Assembly (NCBI RefSeq): GCF_001423125.1
Contig: NZ_LMNW01000031.1
Span: 617,940-681,939, forward strand
Source: Duganella sp. Leaf126
Lineage (GTDB): Bacteria > Pseudomonadota > Gammaproteobacteria > Burkholderiales > Burkholderiaceae_D
Reading direction: 5' to 3'
DNA length: 64,000 nt
Shown in pieces: positions 19,593 to 28,464 of this stretch; position 1 is the stretch's first letter; each line of letters starts with the position of its first letter. The translations under genes were made by a program, and so were the position numbers. Under the pieces are notes generated by a model. The model was given only the letters and a program-made list of their open reading frames with translations. It did not search any database and was not told the origin of the DNA.

Positions 19593-19677
19593 GGGGCTGC
19601 GTGCCAGGGTAATTTTTCAAACTAAGCTGCCGCGCCCGGGCGGAGTTAACACCGCTCGAGCACGGCAGACCAACAGA

Positions 19678-20127
19678 TCAGGCCGGTGCCAGCGCCTTCT
19701 TGACCAAGGCGGAGACCACGGTCATGTCGGCGCGGCCCGCCAGCTTCGGCTTGACGATGGCCATCACCTTGCCCATGTCCTGCGGACCGGCGGCGCCCGA
19801 GGCAGCCACGGCAGCGCTGACTTCGGCAGCGATTTCTTCATCAGACAGGCCGGCTGGCATGTAGGCGGCCAGCACGGCCAGTTCGGCTTTTTCGATATCG
19901 GCCAGATCGGCGCGGCCACCGGCCTCGAACTGGGTGATCGAGTCCTTGCGCTGCTTGATCATTTTTTCCACGATGGCGACCGTCTGCTGGTCGTCGACTT
20001 CGATGCGCTCATCGACTTCCTTGCGCTTGATTTCGGCGAGGACCAGGCGGATCGTGGACAGACGGCCCGCTTCCTTGGCGCGCATGGCAGCTTTCATGTC
20101 TTCGGTGATTTGTTCTCTCAGGCCCAT
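19678..20127 (-). CDS. GatB/YqeY-domain protein
   Basis: This 149-aa protein matches the YqeY family, related to the tail domain of the GatB amidotransferase subunit: LREQITEDMKAAMRAKEAGRLSTIR..LAEIK near the start, MIKQRKDSITQF and EIAAEVSAA mid-chain and DMGKVMAIVKPKLAGRADM at the end. The short YqeY proteins have no proven role, though a tRNA-binding function has been proposed from GatB. It lies between rpsU and dnaG on the same strand, a common betaproteobacterial order. Confidence 0.93.
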   Translation of the reverse strand: MGLREQITEDMKAAMRAKEAGRLSTIRLVLAEIKRKEVDERIEVDDQQTVAIVEKMIKQRKDSITQFEAGGRADLADIEKAELAVLAAYMPAGLSDEEIAAEVSAAVAASGAAGPQDMGKVMAIVKPKLAGRADMTVVSALVKKALAPA

Positions 20128-20165
20128 GAGGATTTCCTTCAGCTAGTGTGGCGGTATAAAGACGA

Positions 20166-20192
20166 AAACCCGCTGCGGCGAACCGGAGCGGG
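20166..20192 (-). terminator. hairpin between rpsU and yqeY
   Basis: CCCGCT (20169-20174) pairs with AGCGGG (20187-20192); on the minus strand the hairpin is followed by TTTTCG. It lies about 85 bp after the rpsU stop. A weak or partial terminator here would let rpsU be expressed more strongly than dnaG and rpoD, as is known for the E. coli operon. The stem is short, so full termination is unlikely. Confidence 0.5.
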
Positions 20193-20277
20193 CATTCTCT
20201 CGATGCAACAAGAACCGGTCCGTGGCAATGGCGCTTACTACTGCATACGCCGCACTACCGGACTGGCTTGAGCAGTC

Positions 20278-20490
20278 TTAGAAGAGTTTTTTCGGCAGCT
20301 GTTGGCTGCGGATGCGTTTGTAGTGACGCTTGACGGCAGCAGCCAGCTTGCGCTTGCGCTCAGCCGTTGGCTTTTCGTAGAACTCGCGTGCGCGCAGTTC
20401 GGTCAGCAGACCGGTTTTTTCGATGGTGCGTTTGAAGCGACGCATTGCGACTTCGAACGGCTCGTTTTCTTTAAGGCGAATAGTGGTCAT
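20278..20490 (-). CDS. rpsU: 30S ribosomal protein S21
   Basis: This 70-aa basic protein is S21 ([20 protein letters not shown], then [25 protein letters not shown]), a late-assembling small-subunit protein near the anti-Shine-Dalgarno end of 16S rRNA. The ATG at 20490 gives the standard length; an in-frame TTG at 20502 is less likely. No clear Shine-Dalgarno sequence precedes the ATG (upstream bases are TTTGAATTTTTAC), which is odd for such a highly expressed gene. It is first in the rpsU-yqeY-dnaG-rpoD cluster. Confidence 0.97.
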   Translation of the reverse strand: MTTIRLKENEPFEVAMRRFKRTIEKTGLLTELRAREFYEKPTAERKRKLAAAVKRHYKRIRSQQLPKKLF

Positions 20491-20781
20491 GTAAAAATTC
20501 AAACCGTTGAGGTTATAGGGAGACAGAGACTATAGCAGCTTTTGCAGGGAAATGGAAGTCCATGGACCATCGAAACGGCCCGCCGGGACGGCGTTGACTG
20601 CAAAAACAACAAGACGACGCCGAGTCAGCTCCCACATAAACTCCGGCAATCTTTCTGCTCCCGATACCTTCCCGGGCGACTGGATTGCACCTGCGCCGTT
20701 ACAACCGGACCATCAGTATAACAGGGAACAACGGAAAACCGTAGCAAGCGCTGCATTATGGCCGGCAAAAAAGGGGCGGCG
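20491..20781. promoter_or_regulatory. rpsU upstream region with candidate promoter
   Basis: About 290 bp without a gene. On the minus strand TATAGT (20529-20534) is a good -10 box with a weak TTCCAT 17 bp upstream, giving a leader of about 30 bases for rpsU. The left part toward 20781 is the 3' flank of the flavoprotein gene; I see no convincing terminator. Confidence 0.4.
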
Positions 20782-21987
20782 TCAGACCGCCTGCCCCGCC
20801 GCCACGCCCGACGCCCACGCCCACTGGAAGTTGTAGCCGCCGAGCCAGCCCGTGACATCGACGGTTTCGCCGATGAAATACAAGCCCGGCACCCTGGTCG
20901 CCATCATGGTCTGCTGCGACAGGTCGCGCGTGTCGATGCCGCCGCGCGTCACCTCGGCCTTGCGGTAGCCTTCGGAACCGTTCGGGGTCAGCGTCCACTG
21001 GTTGATGGCCGCGCCCAGCGCGCGCAGCTTGGCGTCCTGCATGTCGGCCAGGCGGGCCTCCGGCGCGAAACCGTGGGCCAGCAGCAGGCCCTCGGCCAGG
21101 CGCGCCGGCAGCCACTGGGCCAGCACATTGCCCAGCTGCTTCTTGATCGTGCCCTTGCCTTCGATCAGCGTTGCCGCCAGATCCAGGCCCGGCAGTAGAT
21201 CGATCACGATCGGCGTGCCGGGCGTCCAGTAGCTCGAAATCTGCAGGATGGCCGGGCCGGACAGGCCGCGATGGGTGAACAGCAAGTCTTCGCGGAACCG
21301 TGCGCCGGTCGGATTGCGGCCCTTGAAGGAACCGGTCGCCACGTCCACTTCCAGCGCAATGCCGGACAGTTCGGCAAACGGCGCCCACGCCTGCGGGTCG
21401 AACGTCAGCGGCACCAGCGCCGGACGCGGGGTCACCATGCGCAGGCCGAACTGCTCGGCGATGCGGTAGCCGAAGTCGGTGGCGCCGATTTTCGGAATCG
21501 ACAGGCCGCCGGTGGCAACCACCAGCGACTGCGCCTCGATGACGCCGCTATCGGTTGCCAGGACAAAGCCGGCGTCGGTCTGGTCCACGCTGGCGATCTG
21601 GCACGGCATGCGCCAGTGGACGTCACCGGCAGCGCACTCGTCCTTGAGCATCTCGATGATCTGCTCGGCCGACTCGGTACAGAACAGCTGGCCGCGGTGT
21701 TTTTCGTGGTAGCCGATGCGGTGCTTTTTCACCAGCGCGACAAAGTCGGCCGGGGTGTAGCGCGACAGCGCGCTCTTGCAGAAATGTGGATTGTCGGACA
21801 GGAAGTTGGCCGGGCCGGTGTGGATGTTGGTGAAGTTGCAGCGGCCGCCACCGGAGATGCGGATTTTCTCGGCCAGCTTGGCGGCATGATCGATCAGCAC
21901 CACGCGCTTGCCGCGCTGGGCGGCCACCGCTGCGCACATCATGCCGGCCGCGCCGGCGCCGATTACCGCTACATCAAACTTTGCCAT
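20782..21987 (-). CDS. BaiN/HI0933-family NAD(P)/FAD-dependent oxidoreductase
   Basis: This 401-aa flavoprotein begins with the dinucleotide-binding motif DVAVIGAGAAGMMCA and has the family's RISGGGRCNFTN signature (about residues 44-55), a second ATGG (VVATGGLSIPKIGATDFGYRIA) and a C-terminal LYFIGETVDVTGWLGGYNFQWAWASG FAD-contact segment. That set defines the HI0933/YhiN/BaiN family, mostly uncharacterised; the BaiN name comes from a proposed bile-acid step and need not apply here. It is monocistronic and convergent with nothing nearby. Confidence 0.9.
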   Translation of the reverse strand: MAKFDVAVIGAGAAGMMCAAVAAQRGKRVVLIDHAAKLAEKIRISGGGRCNFTNIHTGPANFLSDNPHFCKSALSRYTPADFVALVKKHRIGYHEKHRGQLFCTESAEQIIEMLKDECAAGDVHWRMPCQIASVDQTDAGFVLATDSGVIEAQSLVVATGGLSIPKIGATDFGYRIAEQFGLRMVTPRPALVPLTFDPQAWAPFAELSGIALEVDVATGSFKGRNPTGARFREDLLFTHRGLSGPAILQISSYWTPGTPIVIDLLPGLDLAATLIEGKGTIKKQLGNVLAQWLPARLAEGLLLAHGFAPEARLADMQDAKLRALGAAINQWTLTPNGSEGYRKAEVTRGGIDTRDLSQQTMMATRVPGLYFIGETVDVTGWLGGYNFQWAWASGVAAGQAV

Positions 21988-22055
21988 GCCAGTTCCATTT
22001 CACTAGGTTACGCTGCCGGCATCCCCGGCCAGGGGGCGGGATTGTACAGCAAGCC

Positions 22056-23045
22056 TTACTCGATCGGCTCGCTCACCCGCTGGCGCGACTGCAGCGTGCG
22101 CGACACCAGCAGGCATTGCGCCACCTGCTCGGCGATCGGCGGCGGCACCGGGACGGCGCCGTCCAGCACCGAACGGATCCAGGCGGCGGTGGTGGCGGCA
22201 TCCTTTTCCTCTGGCAGCAGCGGCAGTTCGATCACCTGCGTCTGCCGCGGCACCAGCGTGGTGCGCAGGCCGCCGTGAAACCAGTCGATCTGCTGCGCCT
22301 TGTTGGCGTTGGCCACGGTCTCGCCTTCCGTACCGCGCATCAGGAACGCATCGCCGCGCTCGTGCAGGGCCGAGGTGGTGAAATATTCGCCCAGCATTTC
22401 CAGGTATTCGGGGTGCGTGTACGACACCAGCCGCAAGGCCGGCCCCGCAAACGGCTGCATGATCTTGACCAGCGTGTGGGTCGAGTTGCGCACCCCGAGC
22501 CGGCGCCGCAGCGACAGCTGGTAGGCCAGCTTGGGCGCCAGCGCATCGATGGTGATGAAGCCGACATGCCCCTGGGCCATCGCTTCCTCGGCTTCGGCGC
22601 GGTGGCGCGCCGGCGCGAGGTCGAGTGCGGCAAAGATCTCGGCCGAGGTCACCCGGCCCGGATCGGTCGCCACGCCGTGTACCAGCACCGGCACGCCTTC
22701 GCGCGCCAGCAGCATGGCCAGCAGCGGCGTCAGGTTGGCCATCTTGCGTGCGCCGTTATAGCTCGGAATGCAGACCGGGGCATACTGGCCCGGTGGCGCC
22801 GTCAACGGTTCGAACGAGGCTTCGGCAGCGTCGAGGAAACCGGCGATTTCATCGATCGATTCGCCCTTGATGCGCATCGCCAGCAGGATGCCGCCCAGCT
22901 CGAGGTCCGACACGCGGCCGTCGAGCATGGCCTGGTACAGATCGTGGGCATCGTCGCGCGACATGCTGCGCGCACCGTTTTTGCCGCGGCCGATCTCCTT
23001 GATCAGTCGCGCGGCCAGGAATGGTTCGGAAGTCGTCATAAGCAT
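22056..23045 (-). CDS. ybiB: YbiB-type TrpD2-family DNA-binding protein
   Basis: This 329-aa protein has the fold of anthranilate phosphoribosyltransferase: an N-terminal helical domain (ARLIKEIGRGKNGARSMSRDDA, LGGILLAMRIKGES) and a core with VHGVATDPGRVTSAEIF. It lacks the canonical glycine-rich PRPP motif of TrpD (here IPSYNGARKMANLTPLLA) and matches YbiB (TrpD2), which binds nucleic acid and is LexA-regulated in E. coli. No trp gene is nearby, so a biosynthetic role is unlikely. An internal Met three codons in (23039) is an alternative start. I did not see a clear LexA box upstream. Confidence 0.85.
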   Translation of the reverse strand: MLMTTSEPFLAARLIKEIGRGKNGARSMSRDDAHDLYQAMLDGRVSDLELGGILLAMRIKGESIDEIAGFLDAAEASFEPLTAPPGQYAPVCIPSYNGARKMANLTPLLAMLLAREGVPVLVHGVATDPGRVTSAEIFAALDLAPARHRAEAEEAMAQGHVGFITIDALAPKLAYQLSLRRRLGVRNSTHTLVKIMQPFAGPALRLVSYTHPEYLEMLGEYFTTSALHERGDAFLMRGTEGETVANANKAQQIDWFHGGLRTTLVPRQTQVIELPLLPEEKDAATTAAWIRSVLDGAVPVPPPIAEQVAQCLLVSRTLQSRQRVSEPIE

Positions 23046-23139
23046 CTGCGTACGGCGGCGAAAAACCCTGCCGGCGAGGTCGGTATTGTTTAATTAGGCT
23101 ACACTATACCTCCCCCGAATTAAGTTCACGCAAAAAGCC

Positions 23140-24198
23140 ATGATTTCCCCAGATATCGAAAATATCAACGTTACCTCGTTTGCACCGATGCCGTCGCCGG
23201 AAGTCCTGCACAGCAAGCTGCCGCTGACCGACGCCGCGTCCGACACCGTCATGAAGGGTCGCGAAGCGCTGCGCAACATCATCGACCGCAAAGACAAACG
23301 CCTGTTCGTGGTGGTCGGCCCGTGCTCGATCCACGACCCGGTCGCCGGTCTCGACTATGCACGGCGCCTGAAGGCGCTGCAGGCGGAAGTGGCCGACACC
23401 ATGCTGCTGGTAATGCGTGTGTATTTCGAAAAGCCGCGCACCACCACCGGCTGGAAGGGGTATATCAACGACCCCGACATGGACGATTCGTTCCGCGTGA
23501 ACGTGGGGATGGAAAAGGCGCGCCAGTTCCTGCTCGACGTGTGCGAACTGGGCCTGCCCACCGCCACCGAAGCGCTGGACCCGATTTCGCCCCAATACCT
23601 GGGCGACCTGATCGCCTGGACCGCCATCGGCGCGCGCACGACCGAGTCGCAGACCCACCGCGAAATGTCGTCGGGCCTGTCCACGCCGGTCGGCTTCAAG
23701 AACGGCACCGACGGCGACATCAGCATCGCCATCAACGCCATCCTCTCTTCGGCGCACCCGCACTCGTTCCTCGGCATCAATGCCCAGGGCAATGTGGCGA
23801 TCGTGCGCACGCGCGGCAATGCCTACGGCCACGTGGTGCTGCGCGGCGGCGACGGCCGTCCGAACTACGATTCGGTATCGATCGCGATTGCCGAGCAGTC
23901 GCTGGCCAAGGCCAAGCTGCCGGCCAACCTGGTGGTCGACTGCTCGCACGCCAACAGCTACAAGAAACCGGAACTGCAGCCGCTGGTGATGGCCGATGTC
24001 ATCCACCAGATCGTGCAGGGCAACCAATCGCTGGTGGGCGTGATGATCGAATCGAATATCGTCGGCGGCAACCAGAAGATTCCGGCCGACCTCAGCCAGC
24101 TGACCTATGGCTGCTCGGTCACCGATGGCTGCATCGACTGGGACACTACGGCCGCCATGCTGCGCGACGCGCACCGGCATTTGCTGCAGCGTCCCTGA
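23140..24198 (+). CDS. aroG: 3-deoxy-7-phosphoheptulonate synthase (DAHP synthase, class I)
   Basis: This 352-aa enzyme condenses phosphoenolpyruvate and erythrose-4-phosphate, the first step of aromatic amino-acid synthesis. Class I AroFGH signatures are clear: VVGPCSIHDP, VYFEKPRTTTGWKG, GARTTESQTHRE, GFKNGTDG and DCSHANSYKKPELQP. Length matches the feedback-regulated AroG/F/H group; which aromatic acid inhibits it cannot be read safely. It is 94 bp from and divergent to ybiB and precedes tsaD by 124 bp. Confidence 0.96.
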   Translation: MISPDIENINVTSFAPMPSPEVLHSKLPLTDAASDTVMKGREALRNIIDRKDKRLFVVVGPCSIHDPVAGLDYARRLKALQAEVADTMLLVMRVYFEKPRTTTGWKGYINDPDMDDSFRVNVGMEKARQFLLDVCELGLPTATEALDPISPQYLGDLIAWTAIGARTTESQTHREMSSGLSTPVGFKNGTDGDISIAINAILSSAHPHSFLGINAQGNVAIVRTRGNAYGHVVLRGGDGRPNYDSVSIAIAEQSLAKAKLPANLVVDCSHANSYKKPELQPLVMADVIHQIVQGNQSLVGVMIESNIVGGNQKIPADLSQLTYGCSVTDGCIDWDTTAAMLRDAHRHLLQRP

Positions 24199-24322
24199 TC
24201 GCTGCCCCGCCCTGGCCGGCGTCCGCTAACCGGGCGTTCCTCTCCGGGCGCTCCTGGCCGCCAGGGCCGACCGCGCTTTCCATTACAATGACGGCCTTTC
24301 CCTTTTACTGTGCAGCCCTTCC

Positions 24323-25363
24323 ATGATTGTTCTCGGCGTTGAATCCTCCTGTGACGAAACCGGCCTGGCGCTTTACGACACCGAGCGCGGCCTGCTGTCG
24401 CACGCCCTGTATTCGCAGGTGGCCATGCACGAGGAATACGGCGGCGTGGTACCCGAGCTGGCCTCGCGCGACCATATCCGGCGCGCCATCCCGCTGCTGA
24501 CCCAAACCCTGGAAGGCGCCGGCAAGTCGCTGGCCGACATCGACGCCATCGCCTACACCCAGGGCCCGGGCCTGGCCGGCGCGCTGCTGGTCGGCTCGTC
24601 CGTGGCCTGCAGCCTGGGGCTGGCGCTGGACCGCCCGGTGCTGGGCGTGCACCACCTGGAAGGCCATTTGCTGTCGCCGCTGCTGGCGTCGCAACCGCCG
24701 GCGTTTCCGTTCATCGCGCTGCTGGTGTCGGGCGGCCACACGCAGCTGATGCGGGTCGATGGCGTGGGCCAGTACACCCTGCTGGGCGAGACGCTGGACG
24801 ACGCCGCCGGCGAAGCGTTCGACAAGTCGGCCAAGCTGCTGGGCCTGGGCTACCCGGGCGGGCCGGCGATCTCGCGCCTGGCCGAGTTCGGCGATCCGGC
24901 AGCGTACAAGCTGCCGCGCCCGATGCTGCATACCAAGGATTTCAATTTCAGCTTTTCCGGCCTGAAGACGGCGGTGCTGACGGTGGTGAAGAACCACGAA
25001 CAGCAGGTGGTGGCCAATATCTGCGAGCAGGACAAGGCCGATATCGCGCGCGGCTTCGTCGATGCCATCGTCGAGGTGCTGACGGCCAAGTGCGTGTCGG
25101 CACTGAAACACACGGGCTTGAAGCGGCTGGTGATTGCCGGCGGCGTGGGCGCCAACGCACAGTTGCGCACCTCGCTCAACGCGGCGGCCGCCAGGAAAAA
25201 GTTCAAGGTGTTTTACCCGGAACTGGAATTTTGCACCGACAACGGCGCCATGATCGCGTTTGCCGGCGCCATGCGCCTGATGATCAACCCCGACGCGGCA
25301 CGGCGCGACTACAGTTTCGACGTGCGTCCGCGCTGGCCGCTCGACGATATCAAGACCGTCTGA
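24323..25363 (+). CDS. tsaD: tRNA t6A37 threonylcarbamoyltransferase TsaD
   Basis: This 346-aa Kae1/Qri7-family enzyme transfers the threonylcarbamoyl group to A37 of tRNAs that read ANN codons, in a complex with TsaB and TsaE. Metal-binding His111 and His115 sit in VHHLEGHL; other motifs are [41 protein letters not shown] and [10 protein letters not shown]. TsaE is encoded about 15 kb away in this window (39560-40060). In E. coli tsaD lies next to and divergent from rpsU; here aroG, ybiB and a flavoprotein gene lie between. Confidence 0.98.
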   Translation: MIVLGVESSCDETGLALYDTERGLLSHALYSQVAMHEEYGGVVPELASRDHIRRAIPLLTQTLEGAGKSLADIDAIAYTQGPGLAGALLVGSSVACSLGLALDRPVLGVHHLEGHLLSPLLASQPPAFPFIALLVSGGHTQLMRVDGVGQYTLLGETLDDAAGEAFDKSAKLLGLGYPGGPAISRLAEFGDPAAYKLPRPMLHTKDFNFSFSGLKTAVLTVVKNHEQQVVANICEQDKADIARGFVDAIVEVLTAKCVSALKHTGLKRLVIAGGVGANAQLRTSLNAAAARKKFKVFYPELEFCTDNGAMIAFAGAMRLMINPDAARRDYSFDVRPRWPLDDIKTV

Positions 25364-25384
25364 CGCCTGACGCCTGCGCCGGCA

Positions 25385-25573
25385 TCAGTTGGAGACGAAG
25401 GCCATCGAGGCCAGCACCGCCAGCCCTACCAGCGGTATCAGGTAGCGCGCCTTGCTCTTGCCCTTGTCCAGCTCCACGCCACGGGCCGCAATGCGCTCGC
25501 TGCGCGGGCGGTGTTCGTCGGCGGTGGACTCGTGGAATTCGGGCGATTTGGCTTTGTCTTCGACGGCGTTCAT
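25385..25573 (-). CDS. small tail-anchored membrane protein
   Basis: A 62-aa protein with a charged, hydrophilic N-terminal part (many Glu, Lys, Arg) and a single C-terminal membrane helix (about residues 44-60, LIPLVGLAVLASMAFV). That layout suggests the N-terminus stays in the cytoplasm. AGGAG lies seven bases before the ATG at 25573, which supports real translation. I recognise no family. It is convergent with tsaD, with ends 21 bp apart. Confidence 0.7.
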   Translation of the reverse strand: MNAVEDKAKSPEFHESTADEHRPRSERIAARGVELDKGKSKARYLIPLVGLAVLASMAFVSN

Positions 25574-25736
25574 AAGATTCTCCTGTTAAAGTCGATAATC
25601 TTCCTTTCTGAACGGCACTGCAATTGTCGTGCCAAGGAGAATCAGGAATAACTACTTCTGACGCACCATTCTAGGCACAAACGTGGCGGTGATACCACAC
25701 GTTACGACAGGCGAGCGACCGCGCCGGCAGCGGCTA

Positions 25737-26981
25737 CTAACGGGCGCTGCCGTGCAACAGGTCGGCGCGCGGGTAGCCCCAGCCGGGCACGCCGGTCGGA
25801 CAAGGCGGCGCAGGCTCGGGCGCCAGCGGCATGGTGGTGAAGTTGCCACGCGGTGTCATGGCAAAGCGGTAGTCGGACAGGATATCGCCCTGCTGGCCCA
25901 GCGACGGCGCGCGACCGAAGCGCAGCCAGGCGTTGGCGCGGCAGTTATCGACGCTCAGCGCGCGCAAGCGGTGCAGGTCATCCTGCTCCATGCCGAACTG
26001 GACGATGCCAGGTGCCAGCGCCACCGACTGACCATGCTCGACCAGGCTGGCCGGACATGACAGCGGTGCCAGCCATTGCGGCGCCAGGCTGGCAACGCCG
26101 CGCCGCAGGCGGTAGCTGCCGGCGGCCTCGTCGTTTTCGACACTCACATAGGCCCAGCACAGCGGTTGCGACGGAAATGCCGTCATCGCCACGTCCAGCA
26201 CGGTGGCAGCCGGATCGATCCGGTGCAGCGCGGTGGTGATCTGCGCCCTGCCCAGCTGCGACGCCACCCCCTGCACCGCGATGAAACCGGCCCCCACCAG
26301 CAGTCCGAGCGCCACGCCGGCGCGGCCGTCGCGCCCGGAACGCGTCTGCACGGCGCCGCACAGCACCGCCACCTTGAGCAGGATCGCCAGCGCAATCCAG
26401 CCCAGGTAACCCTTGACTGCAAACCCCACCAGCACCGCCAGCAAGGCGCCCAGCGCCAGCAAGCGGGCCGTGCGCCCGCGCAGGATCAGCGCCAGCGGCA
26501 CCCCGATCGCCACCCAGAACAGCGGCTCGACGATGAACACCATGTCGCCGTACACCCAGCGCCCGTCGAACGGATACCACGGATGGACGCCGTAGGAATT
26601 GGTGAAATCCATGGCCAGGTGCAGGGCAAAGCCGACCGCGATGCTGACCGCCAGCCCCAGGCGCGCGCTCCGGCTGACCTTGAGCAGCGCCCGCGCCGAC
26701 GGCCACAGCAGCCAGATCAGCGCCGCCAGCAGCAGCGCCTGCGGGATCGCCAGCAGCGCCGTATGGGTATGGCCCCGGTGGTGCAGCAGGTAACCCAGCG
26801 GCGCCGGCAACAGATTGTTCAGCACCAGGTCGAGGTCGGGGAAATTGCTGGCCAGTGCACACGCCACCAGCAGCAGCCGGTGGCGCACGCGCTGCGCGCC
26901 CTCCTGCGCTTCGCGCGGCAGGCTGCGGTGCAATAACTCGCCGGCGCCGAGGCCGATGATGCTGTGGGTGAGGTTATCCAT
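25737..26981 (-). CDS. YdjM-type membrane metal-dependent hydrolase
   Basis: This 414-aa integral membrane protein matches the LexA-binding/YdjM hydrolase family: MDNLTHSIIGLGAGE at the start, FPDLDLVL, HHRGHTHTALLA and LHLAMDFTNSYGVHPW, whose His and Asp residues probably bind a metal. Several membrane helices follow (about residues 85-260). The C-terminal 150 residues form a soluble domain. The substrate is unknown. The 25574-25736 gap to its left holds nothing I recognise. Confidence 0.82.
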   Translation of the reverse strand: MDNLTHSIIGLGAGELLHRSLPREAQEGAQRVRHRLLLVACALASNFPDLDLVLNNLLPAPLGYLLHHRGHTHTALLAIPQALLLAALIWLLWPSARALLKVSRSARLGLAVSIAVGFALHLAMDFTNSYGVHPWYPFDGRWVYGDMVFIVEPLFWVAIGVPLALILRGRTARLLALGALLAVLVGFAVKGYLGWIALAILLKVAVLCGAVQTRSGRDGRAGVALGLLVGAGFIAVQGVASQLGRAQITTALHRIDPAATVLDVAMTAFPSQPLCWAYVSVENDEAAGSYRLRRGVASLAPQWLAPLSCPASLVEHGQSVALAPGIVQFGMEQDDLHRLRALSVDNCRANAWLRFGRAPSLGQQGDILSDYRFAMTPRGNFTTMPLAPEPAPPCPTGVPGWGYPRADLLHGSAR

Positions 26982-27009
26982 GGACTCCGGTCAGCGCTCC
27001 AGCCGGCGC

Positions 27010-27300
27010 CTAGCGCTGCACCTGCACGCCGCGCCAGAAGGCGATGCGGTCGGTGATGTCCTTGGCTGCCTCGAACGGCGCCGGGTAGTACCAGGCGGCG
27101 TTTTCGCTGGTCGCGCCGCCGGCCGTCACCGTGTAGTAGCTGGCCTCGCCCTTCCAGGGGCAGTGCGAGTGATGGCTGCTCGGTTGCAAATAGGCGGGGT
27201 TGACCGCCTGGCGCGGAAAATAGACGTTGTTCTCGACGATGACGACATCATCGTCGCTCGCCTGGGCGATGACGACGCCGTTCAGGGTGGCGGTAGGCAT
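27010..27300 (-). CDS. DUF427-family protein
   Basis: This 96-aa protein starts MPTATLNGVVIAQ and carries the DUF427 signature: VENNVYFP, then CPWKGEASYYTV and AAWYYPAPFEAA. The domain is a small beta-rich fold with no settled function. The ATG at 27300 has AGGA about six bases upstream; the longer reading into the neighbouring cyclase is in a different frame and not real. Its start lies 11 bp after the cyclase stop on the same strand, so it is probably cotranscribed with it. Confidence 0.88.
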   Translation of the reverse strand: MPTATLNGVVIAQASDDDVVIVENNVYFPRQAVNPAYLQPSSHHSHCPWKGEASYYTVTAGGATSENAAWYYPAPFEAAKDITDRIAFWRGVQVQR

Positions 27301-27311
27301 GGCGATTCCTT

Positions 27312-28376
27312 TCATGGGTGACGCTCGGTGGCAGGTCCTTCGACCCGGTTGCGACCGCCGCGCTTGGCGCGGTACAGCGCGGCGTCGGCCTGGCGCAGCA
27401 GGCTTTCGGCATCGGCTGCGTCGAAATGATCGACGGTCCCCACGCCCAGGCTGGCCGTGATGGTCAGCGTGCCCGAGCCGATCTCGTGGGTCTGTGCGGC
27501 AATGCGCAATCGCAGCGACTCGGCAAAGTGCAGCGCCCCCTCGAGCGAGGTATTGGGCAGGATCAGGCACAATTCCTCGCCGCCGTAACGACCGGCGATA
27601 TCGACCGCCCGCACGTGCTCGCGCACCAGCCGGCCGACGGCAGCCAGCACCCGGTCGCCGTCGGCGTGGCCGAAGTCGTCGTTGATGCGCTTGAAGTAGT
27701 CGAGATCGACCATCACCGCCGATACCGGCACGCGGAACCGGCGCGCACGCGCGATCTCGAAGCGCAGGCGGTGCAGCAGCGAGCGGCGGTTGTGCAGGCC
27801 GGTCAGCTCGTCGGTGGTGGCCAGTTGCTCGAGTTCGCGCGCGGTGGCGCTCAGCGTCTTTTCGCTGGCGCGCAGTTCGATCAGCGCCATCACCTGCCGC
27901 GCCAGCCCGACCAGCGTGGCGCGCTGTGCATCGTCGAGGCAGCCGGGCTTGGTATCGAGCACGCACAGCGTGCCGATCGCGAACCCGTCGGACGACACCA
28001 GCGCCACCCCGCTGTAGTAGCGCATGAACGGCGCCGTGACGGTCAGCGCCATGTGGGCGGTCCGCGGATCGCACGCGAGGTCGGGAATTTCCAGGTTGGC
28101 TGCGCCCAGCACGACCAGCGAACTGTAGCTGTCGTGGCGCGGCAGCTGGTCGAGCTGCATGCCGGTGGCGGCTTTCACCCACACGCGGTCGGCATCGACC
28201 AGGGACACGCAGGCATACGGCATATTGCACAGGCGCGCCGCCAGCTCGGTGAGAAAGCTGAAGTCGTCGCAGGCGGGAGAGTCGAGGATGTGGTAGCGAT
28301 GCAGCGCCGCGAGACGGAAGTTGTCAGTCATCGGGCGGGCGGCGACGGGCGGCGTGACGTGTTCGGCGGCCTGCAT
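27312..28376 (-). CDS. GAF-GGDEF diguanylate cyclase
   Basis: This 354-aa soluble protein has an N-terminal GAF domain (about residues 30-175; RYHILDSPACDDF, VSLVDADRVWVKAATGM) and a C-terminal GGDEF domain. The signature is GGEEL near residues 262-266 instead of GG(D/E)EF; the final Leu is a conservative change. RAVD just upstream is a complete RxxD inhibitory site, so activity and product feedback are both plausible. No membrane segment is present, so it senses something in the cytoplasm. It precedes the DUF427 gene. Confidence 0.92.
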   Translation of the reverse strand: MQAAEHVTPPVAARPMTDNFRLAALHRYHILDSPACDDFSFLTELAARLCNMPYACVSLVDADRVWVKAATGMQLDQLPRHDSYSSLVVLGAANLEIPDLACDPRTAHMALTVTAPFMRYYSGVALVSSDGFAIGTLCVLDTKPGCLDDAQRATLVGLARQVMALIELRASEKTLSATARELEQLATTDELTGLHNRRSLLHRLRFEIARARRFRVPVSAVMVDLDYFKRINDDFGHADGDRVLAAVGRLVREHVRAVDIAGRYGGEELCLILPNTSLEGALHFAESLRLRIAAQTHEIGSGTLTITASLGVGTVDHFDAADAESLLRQADAALYRAKRGGRNRVEGPATERHP

Positions 28377-28464
28377 GGATATCCTCGGGATCGGCGTAGG
28401 CGACAGTGTAAAGCAAAAACCGTACCCCGGGGATGAGACTTGCGCCGATATTAGCCGTTTGCCA

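Noticed and set aside
22056..23045. Anthranilate phosphoribosyltransferase TrpD
   Set aside because: The PRPP-binding glycine motif is altered and no trp genes flank it. The YbiB/TrpD2 group fits better.
27010..28230. 406-codon reading that joins part of the cyclase region to the DUF427 protein
   Set aside because: The upstream part is an out-of-frame shadow of the GAF-GGDEF gene. The DUF427 protein has its own ATG and ribosome site at 27300.
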